A DNA stretch of 27,985 bases. Source: a virus. The position numbers were made by a program, and so were the translations under genes. This document shows, in pieces, positions 15,790 through 21,848 of this stretch (its first letter is position 1; each line of letters begins with the position of its first letter). Location of the stretch: IMG/VR virus record IMGVR_UViG_3300009183_000300, positions 1 through 27,985 of that record; one strand, 5' to 3'. The notes under the pieces were generated by a model that was not told where the DNA came from, did no database searches, and was given only the letters and a program-made list of their open reading frames with translations.

Positions 15790-16107
15790 ATGTTACCAAA
15801 CGAAACACTAGATGCAGTCACAAAAGGACGCGAAGGATTCGACTACGATTCAGAGGGCAACTTTACTGGGGCAGGGGGTGTTGATGCGATGAACTTACTC
15901 AGACTACACACCCTCTATTCAAGTCTTAAGTTAGAAGTTAACACGGGTATGAAGATGTCAGCCCGCATTAACACACTGGCAGTAGCCAACGAAATGCTAG
16001 GCACCAACTACAAGCGCAAAGCCAAGGCACTAGAGCACGTAGAGGCAGTGCTTGTTATGGCTGGAGAAATACAGAACCCACCACTTAAGACAGAAGAAAA
16101 GAAATGA
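15790..16107 (+). CDS. hypothetical protein, LKTEEKK tail (105 aa)
   Basis: GAGGGCAACTTTAC-type acidic residues (FDYDSEGNFTGAGG) precede a helical region (MNLLRLHTLYSSLKLEVNTG, then MSARINTLAVANEMLG) and the repeat-encoded end PPLKTEEKK. AGGAG lies 10-14 nt upstream of ATG 15790. A GTCTTAAG copy lies inside (15923-15930). No family is recognised with certainty. Confidence 0.65.
   Translation: MLPNETLDAVTKGREGFDYDSEGNFTGAGGVDAMNLLRLHTLYSSLKLEVNTGMKMSARINTLAVANEMLGTNYKRKAKALEHVEAVLVMAGEIQNPPLKTEEKK
16083..16103 (+). promoter_or_regulatory. start-associated repeat copy 4
   Basis: ACTTAAGACAGAAGAAAAG starts 21 nt before ATG 16104. The SD has one change (AGAAGA). It overlaps the final codons of the upstream gene. 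Confidence 0.75.
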
Positions 16108-16196
16108 CCTACTTAATCCTTGCAATTATACCAATCATCCTACTATCATTATACGGAATCATAATCAACGACGACATCACGACAGGAGATAATTAA
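16104..16196 (+). CDS. 30-aa membrane peptide
   Basis: MTYLILAIIPIILLSLYGIII is a single hydrophobic helix followed by a polar tail NDDITTGDN. The tail again ends in TGDN because it overlaps a partial start-associated repeat (GACAGGAGATAA) of the next gene. ATG overlaps the previous stop as ATGA. It is too short for family assignment, but the repeat and coupling support translation. Confidence 0.5.
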   Translation: MTYLILAIIPIILLSLYGIIINDDITTGDN

Positions 16197-16197
16197 A

Positions 16198-16449
16198 ATG
16201 GCAGCATCACCACAATGGAAAGTCTATACACCACAAGGCGAGTACGTAGCAAGCACAAAGCACACAGAGGGCGCAAGTTTATTGATGAGTCTGTATGGCA
16301 AAGGCGCAACAATTAGATTCGACCATCGCAAAATTGTATGGACAGAAGGGGTTGACGGCAACGCTGGTCAGTCATATGATTACACAGCAGACCAGATACA
16401 TAAGAAGTTACAGGGCAACACACTACTTAAGACAGGAGAAAACGAATGA
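16198..16449 (+). CDS. conserved small actinophage-type protein (83 aa)
   Basis: The line WKVYTPQGEYVASTKHTEGA followed by LYGKGATIRFDHRKIVWTEG matches a small conserved protein I associate with actinophages; no biochemical role is known to me. GACAGGAGATAATTAAA precedes ATG 16198. The tail LLKTGENE is encoded by the next repeat. It probably folds as a compact alpha/beta domain. Confidence 0.7.
   Translation: MAASPQWKVYTPQGEYVASTKHTEGASLLMSLYGKGATIRFDHRKIVWTEGVDGNAGQSYDYTADQIHKKLQGNTLLKTGENE
16425..16445 (+). promoter_or_regulatory. start-associated repeat copy 5
   Basis: ACTTAAGACAGGAGAAAAC starts exactly 21 nt before ATG 16446. It is the best match to the consensus. Confidence 0.8.
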
Positions 16450-16550
16450 CAACAGAAGAGACGCAAGCCTTAGCACTTAAGACATTACACGAAGCAATAC
16501 AAGCACTCAAAGATTGTGGCTTGATGACGGAGGAGGAGGAAGATGAGTGA
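16446..16550 (+). CDS. acidic microprotein (34 aa)
   Basis: MTTEETQALALKTLHEAIQ continues as a helix and ends in a run of glutamates (TEEEEDE). The codons for ALKT overlap another CTTAAGAC copy (16475-16483). Its 3' end contains the GGAGGAGG ribosome site of the next gene. No family; possibly a host-protein inhibitor by mimicry, which is speculation. Confidence 0.5.
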   Translation: MTTEETQALALKTLHEAIQALKDCGLMTEEEEDE

Positions 16551-16686
16551 GCCACAGTTAAACGACCCAGTATTTTACGACGATTCAGACTTTATTAAAT
16601 GTAACAGTTGTGATGATGAGTTCGACCACAACGAATACAATTCAAAGACGTGTCTTAAGTGTGAAGATAAGCAGGTGTCAAGATGA
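16543..16686 (+). CDS. C4 zinc-finger microprotein (47 aa)
   Basis: CNSCDDEF-x12-CLKC gives two CxxC pairs, a small zinc finger of the type found in phage and ribosomal-like microproteins. A very strong GGAGGAGGA lies just upstream of ATG 16543, and the gene overlaps its neighbours at both ends. A GTCTTAAGT copy (16652-16660) encodes part of the second knuckle. Confidence 0.65.
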   Translation: MSEPQLNDPVFYDDSDFIKCNSCDDEFDHNEYNSKTCLKCEDKQVSR

Positions 16687-16910
16687 GTAATCACTTCGAG
16701 GTAGTGTACGAAACAAAGGGAGTCAAGGTTGTTAACGTATGGCTGGCACCAGACCAGCAACTACCAGAACAATGGAACACTATGACCTACGCACAACAAG
16801 ATGAGTGGTTGTATGACAATCAAGTACATTCAAATGTTAAATGGTCAGATGAACACAAGGGTGAAGCAGTCAATGTGCTACCAGTCTTAAGTCTTAAGTC
16901 CGTAATCTAA
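16683..16910 (+). CDS. hypothetical protein (75 aa)
   Basis: A polar, Trp/Gln/Asn-rich protein (MSNHFEVVYETKGVKVVNVW, later WNTMTYAQQDEWLYDN) without a recognised family. It is coupled at the 5' end by ATGA. Its last codons lie in the tandem repeat GTCTTAAGTCTTAAGTC, and its stop overlaps the WhiB start as TAATG. Confidence 0.6.
   Translation: MSNHFEVVYETKGVKVVNVWLAPDQQLPEQWNTMTYAQQDEWLYDNQVHSNVKWSDEHKGEAVNVLPVLSLKSVI
16884..16900 (+). repeat. tandem CTTAAG repeats in front of the WhiB gene
   Basis: Two copies of GTCTTAAGT overlap with a 7-bp period (16884-16892 and 16891-16899), 10 nt upstream of the WhiB start. It is the only tandem arrangement in the window and makes a good candidate for cooperative protein binding. 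Confidence 0.65.
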
Positions 16911-17263
16911 TGACGCTACCTGATAAGCGGTGGCACGCAGATGGCAACTGTAACAACCACCCAGACCCTGACCTATGGCACTACGAGAACAGTATCCACG
17001 CAGATGAACAGCAACTACAGGTGTTGCGTAGCGTCGAAGCAATAGGCTTATGTCGCACCTGTCCAGTCAAAGAGTTATGTCTTAAGGAAGGACTGGAGCC
17101 TGAGAATGTACAGTTCTGGGGTGGATGGGGCACTATCTGGGGTGGGTTACTAGCATCTGAGCGTTACAAACTACTAAAGCACAGGGATAATCAGAACATT
17201 ATCAAGTCGGAACAGAGGCATAGACGGGATGTTCAGCAGAAACTTGCTAAACTATACGGATGA
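16910..17263 (+). CDS. WhiB-family Fe-S transcriptional regulator (117 aa)
   Basis: Four cysteines in the WhiB arrangement (C14, then C48-x2-C51-x5-C57, GLCRTCPVKELC) bind a [4Fe-4S] cluster. They are followed by the G/W turn FWGGWGTIWGGL and a basic C-terminus that would contact DNA. WhiB proteins are actinobacterial; they usually act with the primary sigma factor, and phage copies such as that of mycobacteriophage TMA4/TM4 type can inhibit host WhiB2 and cell division. There is no clear Shine-Dalgarno, so translation likely depends on the TAATG overlap. A CTTAAG copy at 17081 lies in the KELC region. Confidence 0.92.
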   Translation: MTLPDKRWHADGNCNNHPDPDLWHYENSIHADEQQLQVLRSVEAIGLCRTCPVKELCLKEGLEPENVQFWGGWGTIWGGLLASERYKLLKHRDNQNIIKSEQRHRRDVQQKLAKLYG

Positions 17264-17679
17264 AGCGACACATAGTAGCAGTCTCAATCTTAGTAGTAGC
17301 AATTCTATTTGCCCCATTCGGTAATGATGTCAATGTCAATGTTGGTGTGCAGTTCAAGCACCCAGTAAAGGCGCAGACTAAGGCGACAATGGAGCAGAAG
17401 GCAGCCAACAAAGTGATGGCTATGCGATACGCCAAGGCAGGTTATGATTGGGACTTAAGACAGAGGCAGTGTATTTATAAATTGTTTACTGCCGAGTCAC
17501 GTTTCGACCACCTAGCCAAGAACCAACAGGGCAGCAGTGCTTATGGCATAGCACAGATGCTTAAAGAAACCAGCAATGACCCAGCAATACAGATACTTAA
17601 GGCATACAAATATATCAAGCATCGTTACGACACACCGTGTAAAGCGTGGCAACATCACGTCACCAGAAATTGGTATTGA
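17260..17679 (+). CDS. exported lysozyme-like/transglycosylase-like protein (139 aa)
   Basis: The N-terminus MKRHIVAVSILVVAILFAPFG is a signal peptide or anchor. The C-terminal domain (residues ~63-139) has a catalytic-looking Glu in KLFTAESRFDHLAKN, then SSAYGIAQM, and ends with AYKYIKHRYDTPCKAWQHH. This is the SLT/lysozyme-like pattern (E-S-x-F-x...G-x-x-Q-x) seen in small actinobacterial and phage transglycosylases. It would act on peptidoglycan outside the membrane. It lies in the early array, far from the CHAP endolysin, suggesting a role other than final lysis, for example wall remodelling during infection. It is coupled to WhiB by ATGA. Confidence 0.75.
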   Translation: MKRHIVAVSILVVAILFAPFGNDVNVNVGVQFKHPVKAQTKATMEQKAANKVMAMRYAKAGYDWDLRQRQCIYKLFTAESRFDHLAKNQQGSSAYGIAQMLKETSNDPAIQILKAYKYIKHRYDTPCKAWQHHVTRNWY

Positions 17680-17858
17680 TGTTAGACCTAACAGGCAAGC
17701 CAATACTTACCTGTATCTGTGGTTGTAAGATGTTTGTCATCACAGTAATGTGGGATGATGAGACAAGAGAAGTAAGTTGGTATGACTTAAGGCAGGAATG
17801 CAAGGAGTGTGGAGCAATAAGCACCGCACCAACACCTATGGATTGGAGAGATGAATGA
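17679..17858 (+). CDS. zinc-ribbon protein (59 aa)
   Basis: ATG 17679 overlaps the previous stop (TGATG) and is preferred to an in-frame ATG at 17646 inside the upstream gene. CICGCKMF near the N-terminus and CKECGA later form two metal-binding knuckles around a beta-rich core (MFVITVMWDDETREVSWY). ACTTAAGGCAGGAATG-like repeat (17785-17795) lies within the gene. Function unknown. Confidence 0.6.
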   Translation: MLDLTGKPILTCICGCKMFVITVMWDDETREVSWYDLRQECKECGAISTAPTPMDWRDE

Positions 17859-17989
17859 GCGCAAGAGAAATTAGAAACAGAAAGTGGTTAACATATGGTC
17901 GAGTATCTGGGTTTGCTATTGGTTTTAGTATCAACAGATACTTCACTGATGTACAACTAGGGTTTTGGTATGTAGGGTTGGAGTACTGA
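17855..17989 (+). CDS. hypothetical microprotein (44 aa)
   Basis: MSAREIRNRKWLTYGRVSG is basic; the rest is aromatic-rich (FGWYVGLEY-like end FWYVGLEY). It is coupled at both ends by ATGA and TGATG overlaps. No family recognised. Weakly amphipathic, possibly membrane-associated. Confidence 0.45.
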   Translation: MSAREIRNRKWLTYGRVSGFAIGFSINRYFTDVQLGFWYVGLEY

Positions 17990-18162
17990 TGCCAACGTAT
18001 GAGTATCGGTGCAACAAATGTCACGCACATACAGTCTTAAGTCGTAAGGTAGAAGAACGCGACGAAGAAGTTACTTGTGTTTGTGGGCACGTTAGCGGTA
18101 GAATTTATAACACACCAGCAATCCGCTTCAATGGTAGCGGGTTCTATTCAACAGGAGGATAA
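17989..18162 (+). CDS. FmdB-type zinc-ribbon protein (57 aa)
   Basis: The N-terminus MPTYEYRCNKC is the hallmark of the FmdB/zinc-ribbon-8 family. A second pair, CVCGH, completes the four ligands, and the C-terminus SGFYSTGG is also typical. I choose ATG 17989, which overlaps the upstream stop. Such proteins are putative regulatory or RNA/DNA-binding proteins common in actinobacteria and their phages. GTCTTAAGT at 18034-18042 lies inside. Confidence 0.8.
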   Translation: MPTYEYRCNKCHAHTVLSRKVEERDEEVTCVCGHVSGRIYNTPAIRFNGSGFYSTGG

Positions 18163-18163
18163 G

Positions 18164-18316
18164 ATGTGCGAAGTATGTGAGGACAAAGGCTGCAGTAATT
18201 GTGCGCCACAGAATGACACACTACAGTTTGCTAGTGGTAAAGAGATAGAAGAGTTCTACGATTTACATTCAGAGTCTATGTATGTAGACCCAGCAGAGAG
18301 TACGCCTGATGCGTAA
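18164..18316 (+). CDS. Cys-rich acidic microprotein (50 aa)
   Basis: MCEVCEDKGCSNCAP has two CxxC pairs within 14 residues, then an acidic helix (KEIEEFYDLHSES). GGAGGATAAG precedes ATG 18164; it is preferred over upstream in-frame starts because those overlap the FmdB-type gene. Zinc or Fe-S binding is likely; function unknown. Confidence 0.6.
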   Translation: MCEVCEDKGCSNCAPQNDTLQFASGKEIEEFYDLHSESMYVDPAESTPDA

Positions 18317-18416
18317 GATGTTATTAGTCTTGCCATTCCTTGTACCGTTTGTACTACTAAGCGCATACGCAGGTCTATTCTACGGGACCTTGTTCCTCAT
18401 TAACTTTATCCGTTGA
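18309..18416 (+). CDS. putative 35-aa membrane peptide at operon end
   Basis: MRKMLLVLPFLVPFVLLSAYAGLFYG is a single strongly hydrophobic helix with a basic start. It overlaps the preceding gene by 8 nt, and its 3' end overlaps the convergent sigma-like gene by 42 nt. It is the last reading frame of the rightward operon; no terminator is visible between the convergent operons. Moderate support only. Confidence 0.4.
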   Translation: MRKMLLVLPFLVPFVLLSAYAGLFYGTLFLINFIR

Positions 18417-19034
18417 GTCCTCATCACGATAGGGTCTGAAGCCACCAATCTTGTTGATTAACTTACGGATGCCACGCTTGTGGCGCATACGGGCGGTGTC
18501 TTCACTACCCAAGTCCATCTCTTTTGCTATGTCAGGAAAGTCCATAGCCTCAGCGTGACGCAGGAACAATAACTTCTTGTCATCTGGTGTCAGTTTCCAG
18601 TATGCAAAGTCAACCTCAATCATCATCGCCATCATATTGCCACCCTCACTAGGTGCAGAGGGGCGACCAGGGCGACCAAGGTCTACCTTGTTTAACTGAT
18701 TCCATTCACCTCTTAAGACAGGAGTAAGTAAGGCTTCAACCATATCTGCTTCATAGAAGAACAGGTCGCTAGTCTCATAGCCACCAGACTTAGCCTTCCA
18801 ATGCTGACAATAATCTAATGCTTGATTGCGTAGGCTACGATAGATTAAATTCTTTGCGTCCTTCGGACCGATTGCTTCCCACGTATCTAACTTATTGGGA
18901 TGTTCAAGAAACCATTGATACAAAGACTGTCGGATGTCTTCTAAATCTATGTCACTAAACCTGCGGTGATACTCAGATGCAACAGAGTCCACCACATACT
19001 GCCACGGTTCAATGCGTTCCCACTCAAGCGTCAC
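18375..19034 (-). CDS. sigma-70-like regulator (219 aa)
   Basis: The C-terminal part (147-197) reads LTPDDKKLLFLRHAEAMDFPDIAKEMDLGSEDTARMR...: the typical region-4 HTH with the opening helix, EIA-like turn and recognition helix with RHKRGIRKL. The N-terminal ~80 residues (DIDLEDIRQSLYQWF, then NLIYRSLRNQALDYCQ) resemble region 2 of ECF-like sigma factors. The middle is Gly/Pro-rich (RPGRPSAPSEGG), an inter-domain linker. It may redirect host RNA polymerase to phage promoters or act as a late activator; the recurrent -35 TAGACA and the CTTAAG element are possible but unproven targets. Last gene of the leftward replication operon, ATGA overlap with the gene before it. Confidence 0.75.
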   Translation of the reverse strand: MTLEWERIEPWQYVVDSVASEYHRRFSDIDLEDIRQSLYQWFLEHPNKLDTWEAIGPKDAKNLIYRSLRNQALDYCQHWKAKSGGYETSDLFFYEADMVEALLTPVLRGEWNQLNKVDLGRPGRPSAPSEGGNMMAMMIEVDFAYWKLTPDDKKLLFLRHAEAMDFPDIAKEMDLGSEDTARMRHKRGIRKLINKIGGFRPYRDEDSTDKVNEEQGPVE

Positions 19035-19417
19035 TTTATTCTTACCCCGTTATCTAAATGGAGGAAGCCAACTAATTTCATTTTGTTATTCTTATTAGCA
19101 AACTCAGTAGTAGATGGTAGCCACTTCTCATCCCACTCAACAGGCACCATCATATGCAAAGGGAAAGCCCACACACCTTGCGGTGTTGAGTTGATGTACC
19201 AAGGCGTGAAGCCAAGCAAGTGTGCTTGTTCAAGTAAGAAGTCAAACTTCATCTTCTCAATCAACAGGTCAGGGTAGTGTGTCTTTCGTGACTTAAGTTC
19301 GATAAACATTTTGTATCTATCAGTAGTGCAATCGAATCCATCGTACTCTTCAGGTGAGTGGATGAGGTCAGGTAAGTAAGTTTCCCTCAACCAATCAAAG
19401 AGTTCTTTTTCCTTCAC
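19031..19417 (-). CDS. PD-(D/E)XK nuclease-like protein (128 aa)
   Basis: The segment EEYDGFDCTTDRYKMFIELK (residues 23-42) gives an acidic residue, beta-hairpin, then E40-L-K42, the E-x-K of PD-(D/E)XK nucleases, followed by a conserved-looking helix YPDLLIEKMKFDFLL. A later WAFPLH segment may complete the core. The size fits a minimal nuclease or resolvase. It may process phage recombination intermediates. Start overlaps the upstream stop (ATGA), and its own stop overlaps the sigma-like gene. Confidence 0.65.
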   Translation of the reverse strand: MKEKELFDWLRETYLPDLIHSPEEYDGFDCTTDRYKMFIELKSRKTHYPDLLIEKMKFDFLLEQAHLLGFTPWYINSTPQGVWAFPLHMMVPVEWDEKWLPSTTEFANKNNKMKLVGFLHLDNGVRIK

Positions 19418-19800
19418 TCATTATCCCACTTACCTCTTAAGACAAGAAGCCCAATGATTGCGTAGTTAGCCATATCCTTAAACGAATCTTCAAGTGACTC
19501 GTGCTCAGGTGTTGCACCACTATCAACTAAGTTGTTGATGCGTGCTAACTTATCGTGCATACGCACACGCAGTCCATTGATGGGACCACCAGGGGCTTGG
19601 GATATATTCTTTGGACCATAGTCTTTGTGCTTACTCAGTAGTAACTCACTAAGTTCTTTATTTAGATTACTAAGATTTACTTCGAGGTGGAGTTCTCGTG
19701 CAATAATGGAATGCTCAGAGTCACTATTAGGTGAGAACCTTCCTTGACGTATGATGATACCTTCAGACCTTGATTCACTAGATGATTTATAATCTGCCAT
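19414..19800 (-). CDS. DUF1599 / nucleotide-modification-associated protein (128 aa)
   Basis: KHKDYGPKNI (57-66), PGGPINGLRVRMHDKLARINNL (70-91) and ESLEDSFKDMANYAIIGLLVLRG (101-123) are the conserved blocks of the DUF1599 family (nucleotide modification associated domain 1). The family is common in phages and related to all-alpha NTP-pyrophosphatase-like folds; it is linked with modified DNA bases by genomic association. No base-modifying synthase is visible in this window. The N-terminal 40 residues are polar and less conserved. Confidence 0.8.
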   Translation of the reverse strand: MADYKSSSESRSEGIIIRQGRFSPNSDSEHSIIARELHLEVNLSNLNKELSELLLSKHKDYGPKNISQAPGGPINGLRVRMHDKLARINNLVDSGATPEHESLEDSFKDMANYAIIGLLVLRGKWDNE

Positions 19801-19806
19801 ATCTCT

Positions 19807-20175
19807 TCACGCTCCGCCTTCATCGTCATTGTTGTCCGTTTCTAATAGTCGTGTCAAGTTCTTGTCAAAGTCCACGAGTGCTGACTTGACTACCATATCC
19901 TCAACAAGTTCATCTACTAGGTCGTAACCGTTCTCACTAGCGAACAGTGTAACATAAGTAGACTGCGTGATAAGTTTTATCTGGTCAGGTTTGTCAGCAT
20001 TGTTATACATAAACCGTAGCAGTGAGCCTAGCAGAAGTTTATATCCATTGGGCAGTATGTAGTACGGGTCAAACTCTTCACCCTCTTCAAAGTAATGGTC
20101 CACTAATTGAAATGAATCCTCAAATTGCAGGTGACAATCGTGGCAATAGTTATGTGGGTCTATACCGTCGTTCAC
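19807..20175 (-). CDS. hypothetical acidic protein with Cys pair (122 aa)
   Basis: The N-terminus holds YCHDCHLQFEDSFQLVDHYFEEG, a CxxC plus His that resembles the start of a C2H2 finger. The middle is a helical domain (LLGSLLRFMYNN, YVTLFASENGYDLVDELVEDMV), and the C-terminus is strongly acidic (TDNNDDEGGA). It starts with GTG at 20175, overlapping the primase stop as GTGA. Function unknown; a primase-associated helper is possible from position. Confidence 0.6.
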   Translation of the reverse strand: MNDGIDPHNYCHDCHLQFEDSFQLVDHYFEEGEEFDPYYILPNGYKLLLGSLLRFMYNNADKPDQIKLITQSTYVTLFASENGYDLVDELVEDMVVKSALVDFDKNLTRLLETDNNDDEGGA

Positions 20176-20792
20176 TGAATGCCAATCTTTTCCAGTATGA
20201 AGTCCTTACCGTGCGACACGAACACAGAATTAACATCTGCTCCATCTCCGAATCCAACCACTGTAACTGGAAGTTCTCTGGCAAGACTGTTGGCGAACTC
20301 TCGTCCTGGCGCATCACCATCCGCGAATACAAATACTCTTTCAAAGTCAGCGAGCAATCGTGTGTAGTGTTTCTTCCAAGAGTTTGCACCTGGTACACCG
20401 ACACAAGGAAAGCCAACACAACGAGACATAGTAAGAGTGTCCAGTTCACCTTCGCATACTCCAATCCAATCACCTGCACGTTGCACATCTATCACGTTAT
20501 ACATACGAGTCTCTGCTCCTACCATACCCATATACTTGGGTTCAACTGCAGGGTTAAGACTTCTAAATCTTATGTCAACAACACCAGTCTTAGTGATGTA
20601 AGGGATTGATAAGCGTCCTGTGTATTGTTCGTGACCTACATCAGGTTCCGCGACTACGCCTAATTGAGCCAACCGTGCTACCTCCAAGGGAATTCCCCTG
20701 CTTGCTAGGTAATCTTCTGCCAGATGAATACTTTCCGCGTACTTGTGTGCTGACTTCCCCAGTAATTCCTTCTGCAAAACGTTTTGCTTCAT
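20172..20792 (-). CDS. DnaG-like primase, TOPRIM half (206 aa)
   Basis: Contains LASRGIPLEVARLAQLG, then GRLSIPYITKTGVVDIRFRS, a TOPRIM start CEGELDTLT (113-121) with catalytic Glu114, and FADGDAPGREFA (157-168) with the DxD acidic pair. It is therefore the catalytic half of a phage primase. The zinc-finger half lies upstream in another frame, overlapping by 152 nt. Removing one G from GGGG at 20757-20760 joins them as ...EGITGKSAHKYAESIHLAEDYLASRGI, which reads as a natural full-length primase. ATG 20792 has only a remote GAGGGG, so independent initiation is possible but not obvious. Confidence 0.85.
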   Translation of the reverse strand: MKQNVLQKELLGKSAHKYAESIHLAEDYLASRGIPLEVARLAQLGVVAEPDVGHEQYTGRLSIPYITKTGVVDIRFRSLNPAVEPKYMGMVGAETRMYNVIDVQRAGDWIGVCEGELDTLTMSRCVGFPCVGVPGANSWKKHYTRLLADFERVFVFADGDAPGREFANSLARELPVTVVGFGDGADVNSVFVSHGKDFILEKIGIQ

Positions 20793-21021
20793 TGAAGTTC
20801 AACCCCTCTTGACGCACGATGATTTGTATACTGTTACCTTGTATACCACAGGCAAAACAAATGAAGATATTTTTATCGAGGTTCGCCGTGCCAGATTGAT
20901 GCGAGTCGCTGTGAAAGGGACACCTAAGATTGACTTGTCCGTGAGTGTTACGTAAGGTTGCCCCGTAGTGTTCAAGGATTGCTTTGATGGAGGGCAGGTC
21001 GTTGTCAATTTTTATCACCAT
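20641..21021 (-). CDS. DnaG-like primase, zinc-finger half (126 aa)
   Basis: CPFHSDS (34-40) and FICFACGIQG (53-62) give the C-x2-H...C-x2-C zinc finger of DnaG/CHC2-type primases, which recognises template DNA. The fold continues to about residue 88 (NEAKRFAEGITG). After that the frame yields a low-complexity basic tail (GGSTVGSIRRSRGT) antiparallel in reading to the TOPRIM half, i.e. the shadow of the true frame. This suggests that residues beyond ~88 are not part of the ancestral protein. ATG 21021 overlaps the previous gene by 17 nt. Confidence 0.8.
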   Translation of the reverse strand: MVIKIDNDLPSIKAILEHYGATLRNTHGQVNLRCPFHSDSHQSGTANLDKNIFICFACGIQGNSIQIIVRQEGLNFNEAKRFAEGITGEVSTQVRGKYSSGRRLPSKQGNSLGGSTVGSIRRSRGT

Positions 21022-21349
21022 ACCCTGCTTCCCTTAGTAGCCACACTAAATCTTCTGTTCGCATAAGCGATACCCAATCTCCAACTGACTTCTCACCTTG
21101 TCCATTGAGTCTTAAGACTACAATGCCAAGGTCACCTTTGTCCCTGTCTTTCAACTGAGCAATAGCAGCAGCAGGATTAAATCCTGTGCGAGCCTTTACT
21201 TCCCAGTCAATGCCCACCGTACCAGTAACATCACTGCCACTACGTCCAGCACCAGTAGATTCCGCGAAAGGAAATCCATTCTCCGCCAGGAAGTTAGCAA
21301 GGACCTTCTGCGACCTGTACCCACGATGTTTCCTACTCTGTGATGCCAT
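21005..21349 (-). CDS. Holliday-junction-resolvase-like nuclease (114 aa)
   Basis: The start KHRGYRSQKVLANFLAENGF is followed by SGSDVTG (37-43) and IDWEVKAR (47-54), giving the D...E-x-K of Hjc/VRR-like PD-(D/E)XK resolvases, then the Gln-containing helix AAIAQLKDR. It probably cuts branched DNA in replication/recombination or before packaging. It has the usual small size. It overlaps its neighbours on both sides by 17 nt. Confidence 0.75.
   Translation of the reverse strand: MASQSRKHRGYRSQKVLANFLAENGFPFAESTGAGRSGSDVTGTVGIDWEVKARTGFNPAAAIAQLKDRDKGDLGIVVLRLNGQGEKSVGDWVSLMRTEDLVWLLREAGYGDKN
21109..21118. repeat. full palindrome GTCTTAAGAC inside the resolvase gene
   Basis: Second symmetric copy of the 10-bp element, coding-internal on the minus-strand gene. 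It shows that the element is not restricted to start sites. Confidence 0.6.
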
Positions 21350-21848
21350 TCGGTAATGTCTCCATTCGGTTAAGATATCCTAGCGGAACATACCAAGTCT
21401 TGTCGTTGTATTTCCATTCATCTTTCTTGCAATCTTTACCATACATCCAACCAACTGCTACATAATCTGGTCCCTTCCAATCAGGTGCCGTGCGTCTTTC
21501 TTTATTGCACAGTCCACCAGTTGTAAGTATATAGATTAGGTTGTCATCATCTCGTGTTGTGTAACGAAGACCTTTGATGGGCGGGAATGAATACCGAACC
21601 TCACCGATTCCAGGAATATCTAACTCAGACTTCCACTTATTAAAGTGTGGTACAAAATCTTTGTTTCCAACCATTCGCGCAAAGGCTAACTCTGACCCAG
21701 CACACACAACGTGTTGCCACATTTCCCACAGGTCACCCTCTGAGTAGTTGACATTCTTAGTTGGGTCACCAAAGTATGGCTTCTGTCGTTGATAACCTAC
21801 CTCAACAGCAGTTGCTTCTTCAGTCGTGTTGAGTGCGTAAGTCCACAC
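21333..21848 (-). CDS. hypothetical replication-operon protein (171 aa)
   Basis: GTG 21848 follows directly on the previous stop TAA. The protein is rich in Trp/Tyr and charged residues, with VNYSEGDLWEMWQHVVCAGSE and PDWKGPDYVAVGWMYGKDC as the most distinctive segments. It shows a globular composition without membrane segments or catalytic motifs I recognise. Its place between helicase and resolvase/primase points to DNA replication or repair. I have a sense that this family occurs near primases in actinophages, but cannot name it. Confidence 0.6.
   Translation of the reverse strand: MWTYALNTTEEATAVEVGYQRQKPYFGDPTKNVNYSEGDLWEMWQHVVCAGSELAFARMVGNKDFVPHFNKWKSELDIPGIGEVRYSFPPIKGLRYTTRDDDNLIYILTTGGLCNKERRTAPDWKGPDYVAVGWMYGKDCKKDEWKYNDKTWYVPLGYLNRMETLPNGITE

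Noticed and set aside
13358-18416. Integrase or excisionase among the early genes
   Set aside because: No tyrosine- or serine-recombinase motif and no attachment-site-like tRNA fragment was found in this window.
20022-20609. 195-codon open frame on the plus strand
   Set aside because: It is antisense to the primase TOPRIM half and its neighbour, both with clear family motifs. The translation shows no domain.
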